Shown here piece by piece: positions 28,212 to 37,066 of a stretch of DNA of 64,000 bases. The stretch comes from Mucilaginibacter phyllosphaerae (GTDB lineage Bacteria; Bacteroidota; Bacteroidia; Sphingobacteriales; Sphingobacteriaceae), in assembly GCF_004378255.1 (NCBI RefSeq), contig NZ_SNQG01000002.1, forward strand, positions 372,001 through 436,000. The letters are read 5' to 3'. How positions within the stretch are numbered: the first letter of the stretch is position 1; each line of letters begins with the position of its first letter. A program made the position numbers and the translations under genes. The notes below the pieces were generated by a model. It had not been told where the DNA came from. It searched no databases and saw only the letters and a program-made list of their open reading frames with translations.

Positions 28212-29483
28212 TTAATCCTGTTTAAGTTTCTTCACCAGCCAGGGCAGGCTCAATCCCTGGCCTATCAGGGTGAACAGTACCACCACTACCGAAATAAAGA
28301 TAATGGCATTACGCTGCGGGAAGGGACTGCCATCTGCAAGTGTTACAGGTAAGCCTATCGCGATAGCTAACGATACAATGCCCCGCATACCCGACCAGCC
28401 GATGATCAAACTGTTTTTAAAATCAAGCAGCGCTTCCTGTGTTACTTTATGCCTGCCTTTGTTAAAAGCCTGCTGTAAGTTAAACTTTTGCAAAAAAACG
28501 CGCGCCATGCGCAGCAGCAACGCAATAACGGTAATGCCGAAGGCATAACCTATATAAGGCCATATCAGGTTGCTTTGGATGTGTTTAAGAACAAACGGAA
28601 ACTGCAGGCCTATCAAAATAAATATCAATCCGTTTAGCATAAAAATGATAATATCCCAGATAGATTTGGATTGCTTTTTTAGATCTTCAGGAAAGATATT
28701 CTGGCTGAAACGGGCGATGCTTAAGCCCAGTATCACTACCGCAATAACACCAGATACATGCAGATCTTCGGCCAGCAGGTAGGTTACAAAGGGCATCAGC
28801 AGCATAAAGCTAATAGTGCCCATGCTGTTTTGATGAATACGGGCTATTATCCATGATAGGATCTTGCCCATTACAAAACCAACCAGCATGCCGCCTGCCA
28901 TCAGTATGGCAAATTGCAGGGTTGCTTTCCACAATACAAAGGCAGTACCGGTTACTGCGGCAACCGCTAAACGATAAGCTACCAGTGCCGATGCATCGTT
29001 CACCAGGCTTTCGCCCTCCAGTATGGTGTTGGTATTGTGCGAGAGGCCAAGCCCCTTGGTAATGCTCATGGCGGCTACAGCATCTGTTGCAGATAAAATG
29101 GCACCCAGCACAAAGGCCAGCGGCCAGGTCATGCCCGGGATAACGTAACGCGCAAACACGGCAATGCCCGTTGCGGTTAAAAATACCAGTGTAACAGCCA
29201 AAGTGCCGATAGTGCTGATGTTGGTTTTAAATGTTTTAAAAGAAATGTTAAAAGCGGCATCATACAGCAGCGGTGGCAAAAATATCAGGAAGATGATCTC
29301 GGGATTCAGCTCAATTTTTGGCATAGAAGGGATAAAACCCACGCCGATGCCGCCCATAATAAGTAAAACAGGATAGGGCAGTTTTATCTTGTCGGCAACA
29401 GCCGAAAGGCCTATCATTACAATAAGCATAAATATAACAACGCTGTAGTTTTCCATCGGCTGGGCTAAAGTAATACTATTCAA
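28212..29483 (-). CDS. Na+/H+ antiporter, CPA1 (NhaP-like)
   Basis: 423 aa with about 12 membrane segments. Family motifs: FLPPLLYDAAF in the third helix region, ILSATDAVAAMS (the ion-binding Asp in TM5), EGESLVNDASALV (TM6) and GWSGMRGIVSLAIAIGLP near the end. It should exchange cytoplasmic Na+ (or K+) for protons and so serve pH and salt homeostasis. A second in-frame Met (residue 10, MENYSVV) could be the true start. The gene is divergent from the ligand-gated channel, with only 45 bases between the starts; on the minus strand GATATTTG at 29512-29519 resembles a -7 box. Confidence 0.93.
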   Translation of the reverse strand: MNSITLAQPMENYSVVIFMLIVMIGLSAVADKIKLPYPVLLIMGGIGVGFIPSMPKIELNPEIIFLIFLPPLLYDAAFNISFKTFKTNISTIGTLAVTLVFLTATGIAVFARYVIPGMTWPLAFVLGAILSATDAVAAMSITKGLGLSHNTNTILEGESLVNDASALVAYRLAVAAVTGTAFVLWKATLQFAILMAGGMLVGFVMGKILSWIIARIHQNSMGTISFMLLMPFVTYLLAEDLHVSGVIAVVILGLSIARFSQNIFPEDLKKQSKSIWDIIIFMLNGLIFILIGLQFPFVLKHIQSNLIWPYIGYAFGITVIALLLRMARVFLQKFNLQQAFNKGRHKVTQEALLDFKNSLIIGWSGMRGIVSLAIAIGLPVTLADGSPFPQRNAIIFISVVVVLFTLIGQGLSLPWLVKKLKQD

Positions 29484-29528
29484 ACAAAATGTTTATTTTT
29501 AACTCGTTTATCAAATATCACACAAGGC

Positions 29529-30497
29529 ATGCACATGGTTAAACGTTTATATTTAGCATTTACTTTTATCGCCATCCTGTTTACGCAGGCAGCAAATGCA
29601 CAGGCAAAAAAGCCGGATACTGTGCGCGCCGGCATTTACATTACCAGCATACACGATATTAATTTTAAGGATAAAGAATACACCGTTAGCCTTTGGTTGT
29701 GGCTAAAGTACAAGAATAAAAAGTTTGATTTTTTGCACAACCTGGAAGTGCCGCAGGCAAAAACGGTTACCCAATCTTACTCTACGGTTGATTCGAGCGA
29801 TAACAGGATCTATATATTGATGAAGCTGCAATGCGTGATGAAGGACTCCTGGGCGATAGATAACTTTCCGTTCGATCAGCAAAAGCTCCGGTTCTCTATC
29901 GAAAATTCGCAGTTCGATTCTAAATCGCTGGTATTTGCTGCGGATACCCTGGGCAAACATTTCGACCCGCGTTTTACCCTGCGGGGATGGAATATAGACA
30001 GCCTGGATATATCAACGGGTATCAAAAAATATGAAACGGCCTTTGGCGACGAAAGTATGGCCAAACCACACACCGAATACAGCAATTTTAAAGTTTGGCT
30101 AACCATTAACCGGAATGCCATGGGCCTGTTTTGGAAAATGTTTTTAGGGATGTATGTGGCCTTTTTGATAGCCTACATGTGTTTTTACATCCATACAGAT
30201 AGCATCGACTCGCGTTTTGGCCTAAGCGTGGGTGCCTTGTTTGCTGTTATTGGTAACAAGTACATCGTAGATTCGGCACTGCCCGAATCTACCACATTTA
30301 CCCTGGTAGATACCCTGCACGGGCTCACACTATTGTTTATCCTTTCGGTTATCATCGGTACATCCTACTCGTTAAGGCTTATTAAGCGCGATAAGGTGGA
30401 CAAGGCCAAACGATTTGATTTTATAGCCGCCCAGGTGTTGTTGGGCACTTACATTATACTTAATGCCTGGTTTATTTTTGAGGCAACAAGGGTCTGA
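29529..30497 (+). CDS. Bacterial pentameric ligand-gated ion channel (GLIC/ELIC-like)
   Basis: 322 aa. Signal peptide (1-25, ends ANA), then an extracellular beta-sandwich (about 30-195) with the pro-loop signature FPFDQQKLRF near residues 116-125, equivalent to the YPFDxQ stretch of Cys-loop receptors; the flanking cysteines are absent as in other bacterial members. Four membrane helices follow: M1 (FWKMFLGMYVAFLIAYMCFY), M2 (SVGALFAVIGNKYIV), a Pro-containing M2-M3 loop, M3 (LTLLFILSVIIGTSY) and M4 (VLLGTYIILNAWFIF). It should form a homopentameric cation or anion channel in the inner membrane, opened by protons or a small ligand. The divergent Na+/H+ antiporter hints at pH or cation signalling, which is inference. 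Confidence 0.88.
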   Translation: MHMVKRLYLAFTFIAILFTQAANAQAKKPDTVRAGIYITSIHDINFKDKEYTVSLWLWLKYKNKKFDFLHNLEVPQAKTVTQSYSTVDSSDNRIYILMKLQCVMKDSWAIDNFPFDQQKLRFSIENSQFDSKSLVFAADTLGKHFDPRFTLRGWNIDSLDISTGIKKYETAFGDESMAKPHTEYSNFKVWLTINRNAMGLFWKMFLGMYVAFLIAYMCFYIHTDSIDSRFGLSVGALFAVIGNKYIVDSALPESTTFTLVDTLHGLTLLFILSVIIGTSYSLRLIKRDKVDKAKRFDFIAAQVLLGTYIILNAWFIFEATRV

Positions 30498-30525
30498 TCT
30501 ATCGGTTAAAAACGTAGACAAATAA

Positions 30526-31134
30526 TCACCTTTTTTCGCCCTTAAAAGACTTTTCGCCGACCCTTATTCGCCCCTCTAAGTTGTTTTCTGGAGGCGGCAT
30601 AGGGCATTGGTAGCCTTCGCTGTAAGCGCAGTAGGGATTGTAAGCTTTATTGAAATCTATCACGATCGTGCCGTTTTTGATGTCGGTAACTTTCAGGTCC
30701 AGGTAACGGCCGCCGCCATAGGTTTCGGTGCCGTTGGTGTCATCTGTAAATGGCAAAAACAAATAATCTTCAAATCCGGGGCGTTTAAATAAAGATATAT
30801 TTCTGTAGATATATAACTGCTGCGGCTTGCCCGATAGTTTGAAGGTTATTCTGGCAAACCTGATGTATTCTTTTTTGGCGCCGCTAAAGGTAGGCATCTG
30901 GAAGGTACTTTCGTTCATCAGCAGTTCCATCCGGGCAGTTACACGATAGGTGCTGTCGGCATCAAAAAATTGCAGATTTTTCAGGTCTGCTTCTTTAAGG
31001 GGCGAGTGGCTGTCACTTAAAAAATCGGCTTTGTACTGTTCGCGGTACGCCGCCAGCTGGCTGCTGTAAGTTTGCGTATAACCCTTTAACGTAAATAATA
31101 ATAGCAATATCAATGCGGCATGTTTCATGTCCAA
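30526..31134 (-). CDS. DUF1684 family exported protein
   Basis: 202 aa with a signal peptide (1-20). The body matches DUF1684: YREQYKADFLSDSHSPLKEADLKNL, FFDADSTYRVTARM, FLPFTDDTNGTETYGGGRYLDL and FNKAYNPYCAYSEGYQCPMPPPENNL, the last being the most conserved block of the family with Cys residues near YCAYS and QCPMPP. The family has no firmly established role known to me. It is convergent with the channel gene and read away from the porin operon. Met3 is an equally possible start. Confidence 0.85.
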   Translation of the reverse strand: MDMKHAALILLLLFTLKGYTQTYSSQLAAYREQYKADFLSDSHSPLKEADLKNLQFFDADSTYRVTARMELLMNESTFQMPTFSGAKKEYIRFARITFKLSGKPQQLYIYRNISLFKRPGFEDYLFLPFTDDTNGTETYGGGRYLDLKVTDIKNGTIVIDFNKAYNPYCAYSEGYQCPMPPPENNLEGRIRVGEKSFKGEKR

Positions 31135-31178
31135 TAATAAGCATCCCGGTTCACATTATCTGTAAGGATCATTCCCTG

Positions 31179-31216
31179 TTTCTAATAAATTTCTAATGAT
31201 TTTTATCTTTAATCAT
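31179..31216 (+). promoter_or_regulatory. Repeat cluster upstream of the porin/imelysin operon
   Basis: TTTCTAAT occurs at 31179-31186 and 31190-31197 (11-base spacing). It runs into ATGATT-N9-AATCAT (31196-31216). Both are candidate binding sites just upstream of the -7 element at 31237; a metal-responsive regulator is possible but unproven. Confidence 0.35.
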
Positions 31217-31236
31217 ATTTAATCTAAATAAGAACA

Positions 31237-31244
31237 TATATTTG
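31237..31244 (+). promoter_or_regulatory. Candidate -7 element of the porin operon
   Basis: TATATTTG matches TAnnTTTG exactly and ends 16 bases before the porin start codon, implying a very short leader. Confidence 0.45.
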
Positions 31245-31260
31245 CGGGCAAATTCAGGCT

Positions 31261-32496
31261 ATGCAATTAAAAAATTTTACGCTCCTTATAGTTTTATTAT
31301 CAGGCTTTTACGTTTCCAGGGTATCCGCACAGGTATTAACCCAGGAAGATTCGCTTGCGGCCGGGCTCATCTACAAGCAACAGGCAACAGTAATATCGGG
31401 GTATGGCGAAGCCAAATACGGTATAGATACTAAACGTAAAAGCGCCGAGGCCAGTTTAAAGCGTGTGGTATTATTTCTGGGCCATAAATTCAGCAACAAA
31501 ATATCCCTGTTTACCGAGTTAGAGGTAGAAGATGCCCTGGTAGCCAATGGCGGCAACAGCAGCGGCCTGGGCGAAATTTCGATGGAACAGGCGTTTTTAA
31601 AGTTTAACCTTAACCCAAATACCTACCTGGTAGCCGGTTTATTTGTACCCAGGATAGGCTTTATCAACGAGAACCATTTACCTACCACCTTTAACGGGGT
31701 AGACAGGCCTTTTCTGGAAGAGCAGATCATCCCGTCTACCTGGCGGGAAGTTGGTGTGGGCCTTTACGGGCAGTTTACCCGCATACCGGGCTTAAACTAT
31801 AGTGTGGCCTTAACAAACGGCTTAAATTCTGAAGGGTTTAACAGCGCAACCGGCATTGGCGGCGGCAGGCAGCTGGGGCAGGCTGCCAACGGCCTAAACC
31901 TGGGGCTGAATGCGGCATTGCTTTATTATATTAACGATTTCAGGATCCAGGCATCGGGCTATATTGGTGGTTCTACCGCTAAAGAACAGCGCGTGGCCGA
32001 TAGCCTGCAGCTCAACTCGGGCGCATTTGGCAACCCGGTTACGCTGGGCGAAATAAACGCGCAGTACAATAAATCGGGTATAAGCGTGCGGGCCATTGCC
32101 ACTATTGTAAATATTAAAAATGCGGCCGATATTAACCGGGCCTTTGCCAACAATACCCCTCAAACCATGTATGGCGGTTACGCCGAACTGGGCTACGATA
32201 TATTATACCCCACCAATAAGGGCGAAAAGGCCTTTGTAATATTTGGCCGGTATGAATACCTTAACCTTAACGCCAAAATACCATCAAACGGGTTAGAGAA
32301 TAAGGCGAACGAAAAGCATTACATCGTGGGCGGGTTTACCTATAAGCCCATCCGTGGTATTGCCATTAAGGGCGACTATGTGCGCCGCATGACGGGCGAA
32401 TTTAACCAGGCGCTTATTGTTACGCCATTCCCGCAGCAGGTGCCTTATTTTAAGGATAACGGCTTTGTAAACCTGGGCATTGCCTATAACTTTTAA
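31261..32496 (+). CDS. Outer-membrane porin-like beta-barrel protein
   Basis: 411 aa with a signal peptide (1-23, SAQ). The rest alternates short amphipathic strands and loops with a C-terminal aromatic residue (LGIAYNF), as expected of an outer-membrane barrel. It resembles phosphate-selective/OprO-type porins in layout (YGEAKYGIDTK, ELEVEDALV, AGLFVPRIGFINENHLPTTFNGVDRP). The stop is 3 bases before the Rieske gene start, and imelysin and a di-heme cytochrome follow, so it probably opens an operon for periplasmic metal or redox handling. Substrate is unknown. Confidence 0.82.
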   Translation: MQLKNFTLLIVLLSGFYVSRVSAQVLTQEDSLAAGLIYKQQATVISGYGEAKYGIDTKRKSAEASLKRVVLFLGHKFSNKISLFTELEVEDALVANGGNSSGLGEISMEQAFLKFNLNPNTYLVAGLFVPRIGFINENHLPTTFNGVDRPFLEEQIIPSTWREVGVGLYGQFTRIPGLNYSVALTNGLNSEGFNSATGIGGGRQLGQAANGLNLGLNAALLYYINDFRIQASGYIGGSTAKEQRVADSLQLNSGAFGNPVTLGEINAQYNKSGISVRAIATIVNIKNAADINRAFANNTPQTMYGGYAELGYDILYPTNKGEKAFVIFGRYEYLNLNAKIPSNGLENKANEKHYIVGGFTYKPIRGIAIKGDYVRRMTGEFNQALIVTPFPQQVPYFKDNGFVNLGIAYNF

Positions 32497-32499
32497 CCC

Positions 32500-32925
32500 A
32501 TGGCCACCAGCAGAAGAAACTTTATCAAATCGGGATGCGCGGCCTGTGTGCTGGCTGCATCCGGCGCGTCGTTTTTAGAATCGTGCTCATCGCCTTTGCC
32601 TTTGGTTAAAGCAGCAGGGGCAAAAGCCGGTGTGGTAGAAGTAGCTGCAAACAGCTTTACGGCCGGCAACATGCTGGTAGTGCGCACCAAACAGCTGGAG
32701 TGTGATATTCTGCTGATTAAAAACGGCGATGCTTATAAGGCGCTTTATTTAAGATGCACACACGAGGGGGTGGGCCTTACGCCTGCCGCCAACAAAATAT
32801 TCTGCAGCGCGCATGGCAGCGTTTTCGATCTGGATGGCAAGGTGGTAAAGGAGCCGGCACTGCGCCCGCTTCAAACCTATCCAACAGAAGTTATCAATAA
32901 TCAAATCATCATACACTTAAGTTAA
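32500..32925 (+). CDS. Rieske [2Fe-2S] protein, periplasmic
   Basis: 141 aa. RRNFIKSGCAACVLAAS at the N-terminus is Tat-signal-like, with a Cys at LESC that could be lipidated. The cluster ligands are present: CTH near residue 87 and CSAH near 104 (CxH...CxxH). Two-Cys disulfide residues of the bc1 type are not seen, so it is a small ferredoxin-like Rieske protein. Neighbours are a porin before it and imelysin (6 bases) after it. It may pass electrons to or from the di-heme protein of the same operon, for example in ferric or cupric reduction. Confidence 0.9.
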   Translation: MATSRRNFIKSGCAACVLAASGASFLESCSSPLPLVKAAGAKAGVVEVAANSFTAGNMLVVRTKQLECDILLIKNGDAYKALYLRCTHEGVGLTPAANKIFCSAHGSVFDLDGKVVKEPALRPLQTYPTEVINNQIIIHLS

Positions 32926-32930
32926 ATATT

Positions 32931-33995
32931 ATGCATATATCTATTAAAAAATCACTCGCTTTGGTGCTGCCGTTAACTTTGCTTGGCTTATCATGCTCAA
33001 AAAAAGACCCGGTTAGCGATACCGGCAATACTACGCTTAAGGCAGAAGTTTTAGCCAATATATCAACCAACGTTTGTACATCATCTTATGAAGATATGTA
33101 TGCCAAAACCCAGGAATTGCAGGCTGCGGTTACTACCTTAAACACTACTACAACAGATGCCAACCTGGCAGCGGCGCGCACCAAATGGAAAGCTATCCGC
33201 ACCACCTGGGAGCAAACGGAAGCGTGGTTGTTCGGCCCGGTGGAATCAAACAACATCGACCCGCGCATCGATACCTGGCCGGTAGATTTTAACGCCCTTG
33301 AAGCCATATTGAATGGTAACAGTACACTTAACGAGGCCTACGTAGACGGCCTGGATGATGCATTAAAGGGTTTCCACCCGATCGAGTATATACTTTGGGG
33401 CCAAAACGGAACAAAAACCGCTGCACAGTTTAAACCGCGCGAAAAAGAATTTTTGGCAGCGCTTACCCAAAACCTGGTTAAATTAAGCAAAGAGGTAAAG
33501 GATGTATGGACGGATGGTTATAAAGACCAGCTGGCCAAAGCCGGAACCGGATCTACCGAGTTTGCTACCCAGCAGGCTGCCTATATCCAAATTGCAGATG
33601 CCATGGCCGGCATAGCCGGTGAAGTAGGTGATGCCAAGATAAAAGAGCCGTTTGATGCGCAAAATCCGTCGCTTGAAGAAAGCCCCTTCGCTAAAAATTC
33701 CATTACCGATTTTACAAACAACATACAGGGTATCCTGGCTATTTACCAGGGCCGTTTTGCGGTTGATGGCAAAGGGATAGAGGATGTGGTACGTGCCAAC
33801 AACCTATCGTTAGATGCAGAGATAAAAAGCAAACATGCGGCTGCGATAGCAGCCTTACAGGCAATTGATAAACCGTTTGGCGAAGCCATTGTATCAGAGC
33901 AATCGAAGGTGCAGAATGCCATGACCAAAATTGGCGAGCTGGCTACCGTTATTGACGAGAAGTTAAAGCCATTTCTGATACAATACACCAAGTAA
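32931..33995 (+). CDS. Imelysin family lipoprotein (M75, iron-regulated protein A type)
   Basis: 354 aa. Lipoprotein signal with LSC near residue 22, then an all-helical imelysin domain: WKAIRTTWEQTEAWLFGPVE, IDTWPVD, and the GxHxxE motif as GFHPIEYILWG. Members such as IrpA and the M75 domain of EfeO bind metal at this site and are linked with iron uptake. It is the third gene of the porin-Rieske-imelysin-di-heme operon, 28 bases before the next start. The likely job is periplasmic capture of iron or another metal; peptidase activity is doubtful for this family. Confidence 0.92.
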   Translation: MHISIKKSLALVLPLTLLGLSCSKKDPVSDTGNTTLKAEVLANISTNVCTSSYEDMYAKTQELQAAVTTLNTTTTDANLAAARTKWKAIRTTWEQTEAWLFGPVESNNIDPRIDTWPVDFNALEAILNGNSTLNEAYVDGLDDALKGFHPIEYILWGQNGTKTAAQFKPREKEFLAALTQNLVKLSKEVKDVWTDGYKDQLAKAGTGSTEFATQQAAYIQIADAMAGIAGEVGDAKIKEPFDAQNPSLEESPFAKNSITDFTNNIQGILAIYQGRFAVDGKGIEDVVRANNLSLDAEIKSKHAAAIAALQAIDKPFGEAIVSEQSKVQNAMTKIGELATVIDEKLKPFLIQYTK

Positions 33996-34023
33996 TAACA
34001 TACAGAGAAAGGATAAACCCGGC

Positions 34024-35418
34024 ATGAGAAAAACTACTACAGCTATATTATTTATTCTGGTAACGATGGTTGCTTTGCAGGTAGCGTGCAGAAAGGCGGA
34101 TAGTATAGCGCCCGATGATAACCCGGATAGCGAGTGGTTAAGCGGTGGCAGCCAAACCGCGTTTGACCAGGGCAGCGGGGCGTTTTCGCATGCATTTACG
34201 GGCTTGCCGGCCAATTTACTGCGGGTGCATGAAATTGGCGACGGGCAGTTCGGCGCCACATTTGTATCTGCACCGGCGCCGTTAAACCCGGGGCTGGGGC
34301 CTATATTTAACAACGTATCCTGCGGGTCGTGCCACGTGTCTGACGGGCGGGGCAAGGTGCCCGGCCTGGGCGAGTCGGCAGCAAATATGCTGTTCAGGTT
34401 AAGTATCCCCGGCGAGGGAGAGCATGGCAACCCCGTGCCGGTACCGGGTTATGGCGATCAGCTGCAAAACCGTGCCTTGTTAAACAAGCAGCGCGAAGGC
34501 GATGTAACCATAACCTATACAGATAATACCTTTAAGTTTGCCGATGGCACCACTTATTCGTTACGTACACCAACCTATACCTTTACCGCTTTGTATATGG
34601 CCATGCCCGGTAATGTAATGTTATCGCCGCGTGTAGCAGCCCCTGTATTTGGCCTGGGCTTGTTAGAGGCTATCAGCGATAAGGATATTTTAGCAAACGC
34701 CGATCCGGATGATACAGACGGCGACGGCATCAGCGGTAAAGCCAATATGGTTTGGGATGTGCTTAAAAGCCAAAAGGTATTGGGCCGTTTTGGCTGGAAA
34801 GCTAACCAGCCAAACCTGTTGCAGCAGGTAAGCGCAGCCTATAACGGCGATATAGGTATTACCAACCTGCTGTTTCCCAAAGAAAGCAGTGACGGGCAAA
34901 CCCAGTTTGACAGCGACCCTAACAGCAAAGCGTACGAGTTATCAGATAGCCTGCTATATAGTGTGCAATTTTATGTGCGCACCTTGGCGGTGCCTGTAAG
35001 GCGTAATGCCAATGCGGCGCAAATTGTAAAAGGCAAAGGGTTGTTTATGGCCGCCGGTTGTGTAAAATGCCATAAGGCAGATGTGCGCACCGGGGTTGAT
35101 GTAAGCCTGCCGCAGTTAAGCAACCAGCTGATACACCCCTATACAGATCTGCTGGTGCATGATATGGGTACCGGCCTTGCCGATAACCGCCCCGACTTTT
35201 TAGCCGGTGGCAGCGAATGGCGCACTGCACCGCTTTGGGGCATCGGCCTTACACAAAAAGTGAACGGGCACACCAACTTTTTACATGACGGACGCGCCCG
35301 TAACCTGATGGAAGCCGTGATGTGGCATGGCGGCGAAGCCTTATCAGCCAAAAATAAGGTGAGTAATATGAGTAAAACCGAGCGCGATGCTTTAATTGCG
35401 TTTGTAGAATCGCTGTAG
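34024..35418 (+). CDS. Di-heme oxidoreductase-like lipoprotein (DUF1111)
   Basis: 464 aa. Lipoprotein signal (VAC near residue 23). Two c-type heme sites: CGSCH near 99 and CVKCH near 347, with the surrounding text (FNNVSCGSCHVSDGRG, GLGLLEAISD, AAGCVKCHKADV, HDGRARNLMEAV) matching the DUF1111 family, formerly thiol oxidoreductases and related to MauG/CcpA. Such proteins are repeatedly encoded beside imelysin. It closes the operon and is followed by a textbook terminator. Electron transfer linked to metal redox chemistry is the most economical role; no substrate can be read. Confidence 0.92.
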   Translation: MRKTTTAILFILVTMVALQVACRKADSIAPDDNPDSEWLSGGSQTAFDQGSGAFSHAFTGLPANLLRVHEIGDGQFGATFVSAPAPLNPGLGPIFNNVSCGSCHVSDGRGKVPGLGESAANMLFRLSIPGEGEHGNPVPVPGYGDQLQNRALLNKQREGDVTITYTDNTFKFADGTTYSLRTPTYTFTALYMAMPGNVMLSPRVAAPVFGLGLLEAISDKDILANADPDDTDGDGISGKANMVWDVLKSQKVLGRFGWKANQPNLLQQVSAAYNGDIGITNLLFPKESSDGQTQFDSDPNSKAYELSDSLLYSVQFYVRTLAVPVRRNANAAQIVKGKGLFMAAGCVKCHKADVRTGVDVSLPQLSNQLIHPYTDLLVHDMGTGLADNRPDFLAGGSEWRTAPLWGIGLTQKVNGHTNFLHDGRARNLMEAVMWHGGEALSAKNKVSNMSKTERDALIAFVESL

Positions 35419-35437
35419 TACTATTAAAAAACTTTAG

Positions 35438-35462
35438 GCCGGGCAATTGCCCGGCTTTTTTG
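35438..35462 (+). terminator. Intrinsic terminator of the porin/imelysin/di-heme operon
   Basis: GCCGGGCAATTGCCCGGC is a perfect palindrome directly followed by a T run, 20 bases after the stop. Confidence 0.88.
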
Positions 35463-35510
35463 TTTCAGCGTGTTTTTGTTTAGGGCAGATGGATGAGCGC
35501 AATTATAGCT

Positions 35511-35518
35511 TATCTTTG
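35511..35518 (+). promoter_or_regulatory. Candidate -7 element of the FISUMP gene
   Basis: TATCTTTG matches TAnnTTTG, 44 bases before the start codon. No well-spaced -33 TTTG is visible. Confidence 0.35.
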
Positions 35519-35562
35519 CGCGGCCTTAAAGTATTGGTATATAGGCTGTATAGTCCCCATTT

Positions 35563-36753
35563 ATGAAACAAACTTTTAAGATAGCCTTGCTGGCTGTGAT
35601 AGGCATGATCAGTGCGGCCTGCCAAAAAACAGTAGAGTATAAGCAAAGCCAAACGGTTATCAGCAATTTCAATATCCCTGATAAGGCATACGGCGATTTA
35701 GATTTTAATATAACTGCACCCAAAAGCAATAGCACGGTGCCCATAAAATACAAAAGCAGTAATAGTAAGGTTGCTGTTATATCCGGCATAACCATTAGTA
35801 TCAAAGGCGTGGGCACAGCTATTATTACGGCCTATCAGGAGGCTTCGGATAAGTTTACAGCCGATTCTGTTAAGGCTACATTTACCGTTGGCGCCGCCAT
35901 ACCAACACAAAGCGGCTTTACTGTTGCTGCAAAATTAGTAACCGATGCCCCTTTTACCTTAGTGGCCCCTGCAAGTAATAGTACCGGCGCTTTTACTTAT
36001 AGCAGCAGTAACACCGCAGTAGCTACAATTAGTGGCAGTACAGTTACCATTAAAGGCGCAGGCAATACAGAAATTACAGCTACACAGCAAGCCGCAGGTA
36101 TGTACGCTTCTGGTAGCAGTAAGGCGATACTGACCGTAACCGATGTAAAGCCGGCCACTGGTAGTGTAACTGATGTTGACGGCAATGTTTACCATGCCAT
36201 AAAAATAGGCAGCCAAACCTGGATGATGGAAAACCTGAAGGTTACCCATTATCAGGATGGGAGTGCAATTGCAAATATTACAGATAGCGGCCAATGGCGG
36301 TTGCTAACAACAGGCGCGTACTGTAGTTATAATAATAGTGCTGCAAATGCAAAAACATACGGCTTGCTTTATAATTGGTACACTGTAAATGATGCCCGCA
36401 AGTTAGCCCCAAAAGGCTGGCATATCCCAACAGATGCGGAATGGCAGGCCTTGTACAGCTATATTGGCGGTATAAGAGAAAATGGTTCGCAAATTCGCGA
36501 AGGCGGCTTAACACACTGGGTAGCTGAAGCTAACATAAAAAATGAAACCAAGTTTACCGGGCTTGGCGGCGGCGGGGCTGTATTTAGCAGCAACGGCATG
36601 TTTGATGATTTTGGCTATTATGCCTATTGGTGGAGCGGTACCCAAAAAACGGCAGCCAACTCTTCTTACATAGCGCTATATGTTAAAGGTTATTTTATGT
36701 TTAACGAGGGCAGCAAAGTTTACGGTTTATCGGTAAGGTGCATTAAAGATTAA
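35563..36753 (+). CDS. Lipoprotein with Ig-like repeats and FISUMP domain
   Basis: 396 aa. Lipoprotein signal ending at SAAC (residue 20). Two bacterial Ig-like units follow (about 30-115 and 120-205), each with SSN(S/T)xVAxISG and IKGxGxxxITAxQ wording as in Big_2-type repeats. The C-terminal half is a Fibrobacter succinogenes major-paralog (FISUMP) domain: DVDGNVYHAIKIGSQTWM, ENLK, YGLLYNWYTV, GWHIPTDAEWQAL, WWSG and GLSVRCIKD. This is a surface-anchored, C-type-lectin-like module of unknown partner, common in Bacteroidota. It stands alone between terminator and an AT-rich spacer. Confidence 0.9.
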   Translation: MKQTFKIALLAVIGMISAACQKTVEYKQSQTVISNFNIPDKAYGDLDFNITAPKSNSTVPIKYKSSNSKVAVISGITISIKGVGTAIITAYQEASDKFTADSVKATFTVGAAIPTQSGFTVAAKLVTDAPFTLVAPASNSTGAFTYSSSNTAVATISGSTVTIKGAGNTEITATQQAAGMYASGSSKAILTVTDVKPATGSVTDVDGNVYHAIKIGSQTWMMENLKVTHYQDGSAIANITDSGQWRLLTTGAYCSYNNSAANAKTYGLLYNWYTVNDARKLAPKGWHIPTDAEWQALYSYIGGIRENGSQIREGGLTHWVAEANIKNETKFTGLGGGGAVFSSNGMFDDFGYYAYWWSGTQKTAANSSYIALYVKGYFMFNEGSKVYGLSVRCIKD

Positions 36754-37066
36754 ATCCTATCCATTATTCTTAAAGGTTTTAAATGTAATACTTACAGTTA
36801 TGTCATTAAAGTGTCAAAAAAACATTTATACATGAATGCCTTTATAAACTATAAATTAACAGTAGTGCTGCTTGCGAATGATTTTTCTATCATTACAATG
36901 TCTTTATGTAACTTTTTAAAAAGGTTTCTTTAAAATTAATTTTTCTTAAAGGGTAATTTATGCTTTTATAGGTGAATGAATGTAAATTACCTTAAAGCCA
37001 AACCAGTTATTTATACGTAATTTCCGTAAAAATATTAACTGGCGTATGCCATAAAACACTTGTTAG
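36754..37066. other. AT-rich spacer with a stem-loop
   Basis: No gene seen. GGTAATTTA (36952-36960) and TAAATTACC (36983-36991) form a 9-bp stem with a 22-base loop; CAGTTA near 37002 and TAACTG near 37036 are a weaker pair. The stretch probably holds the promoter and leader of the ankyrin gene, but no TAnnTTTG box stands out. Confidence 0.4.
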
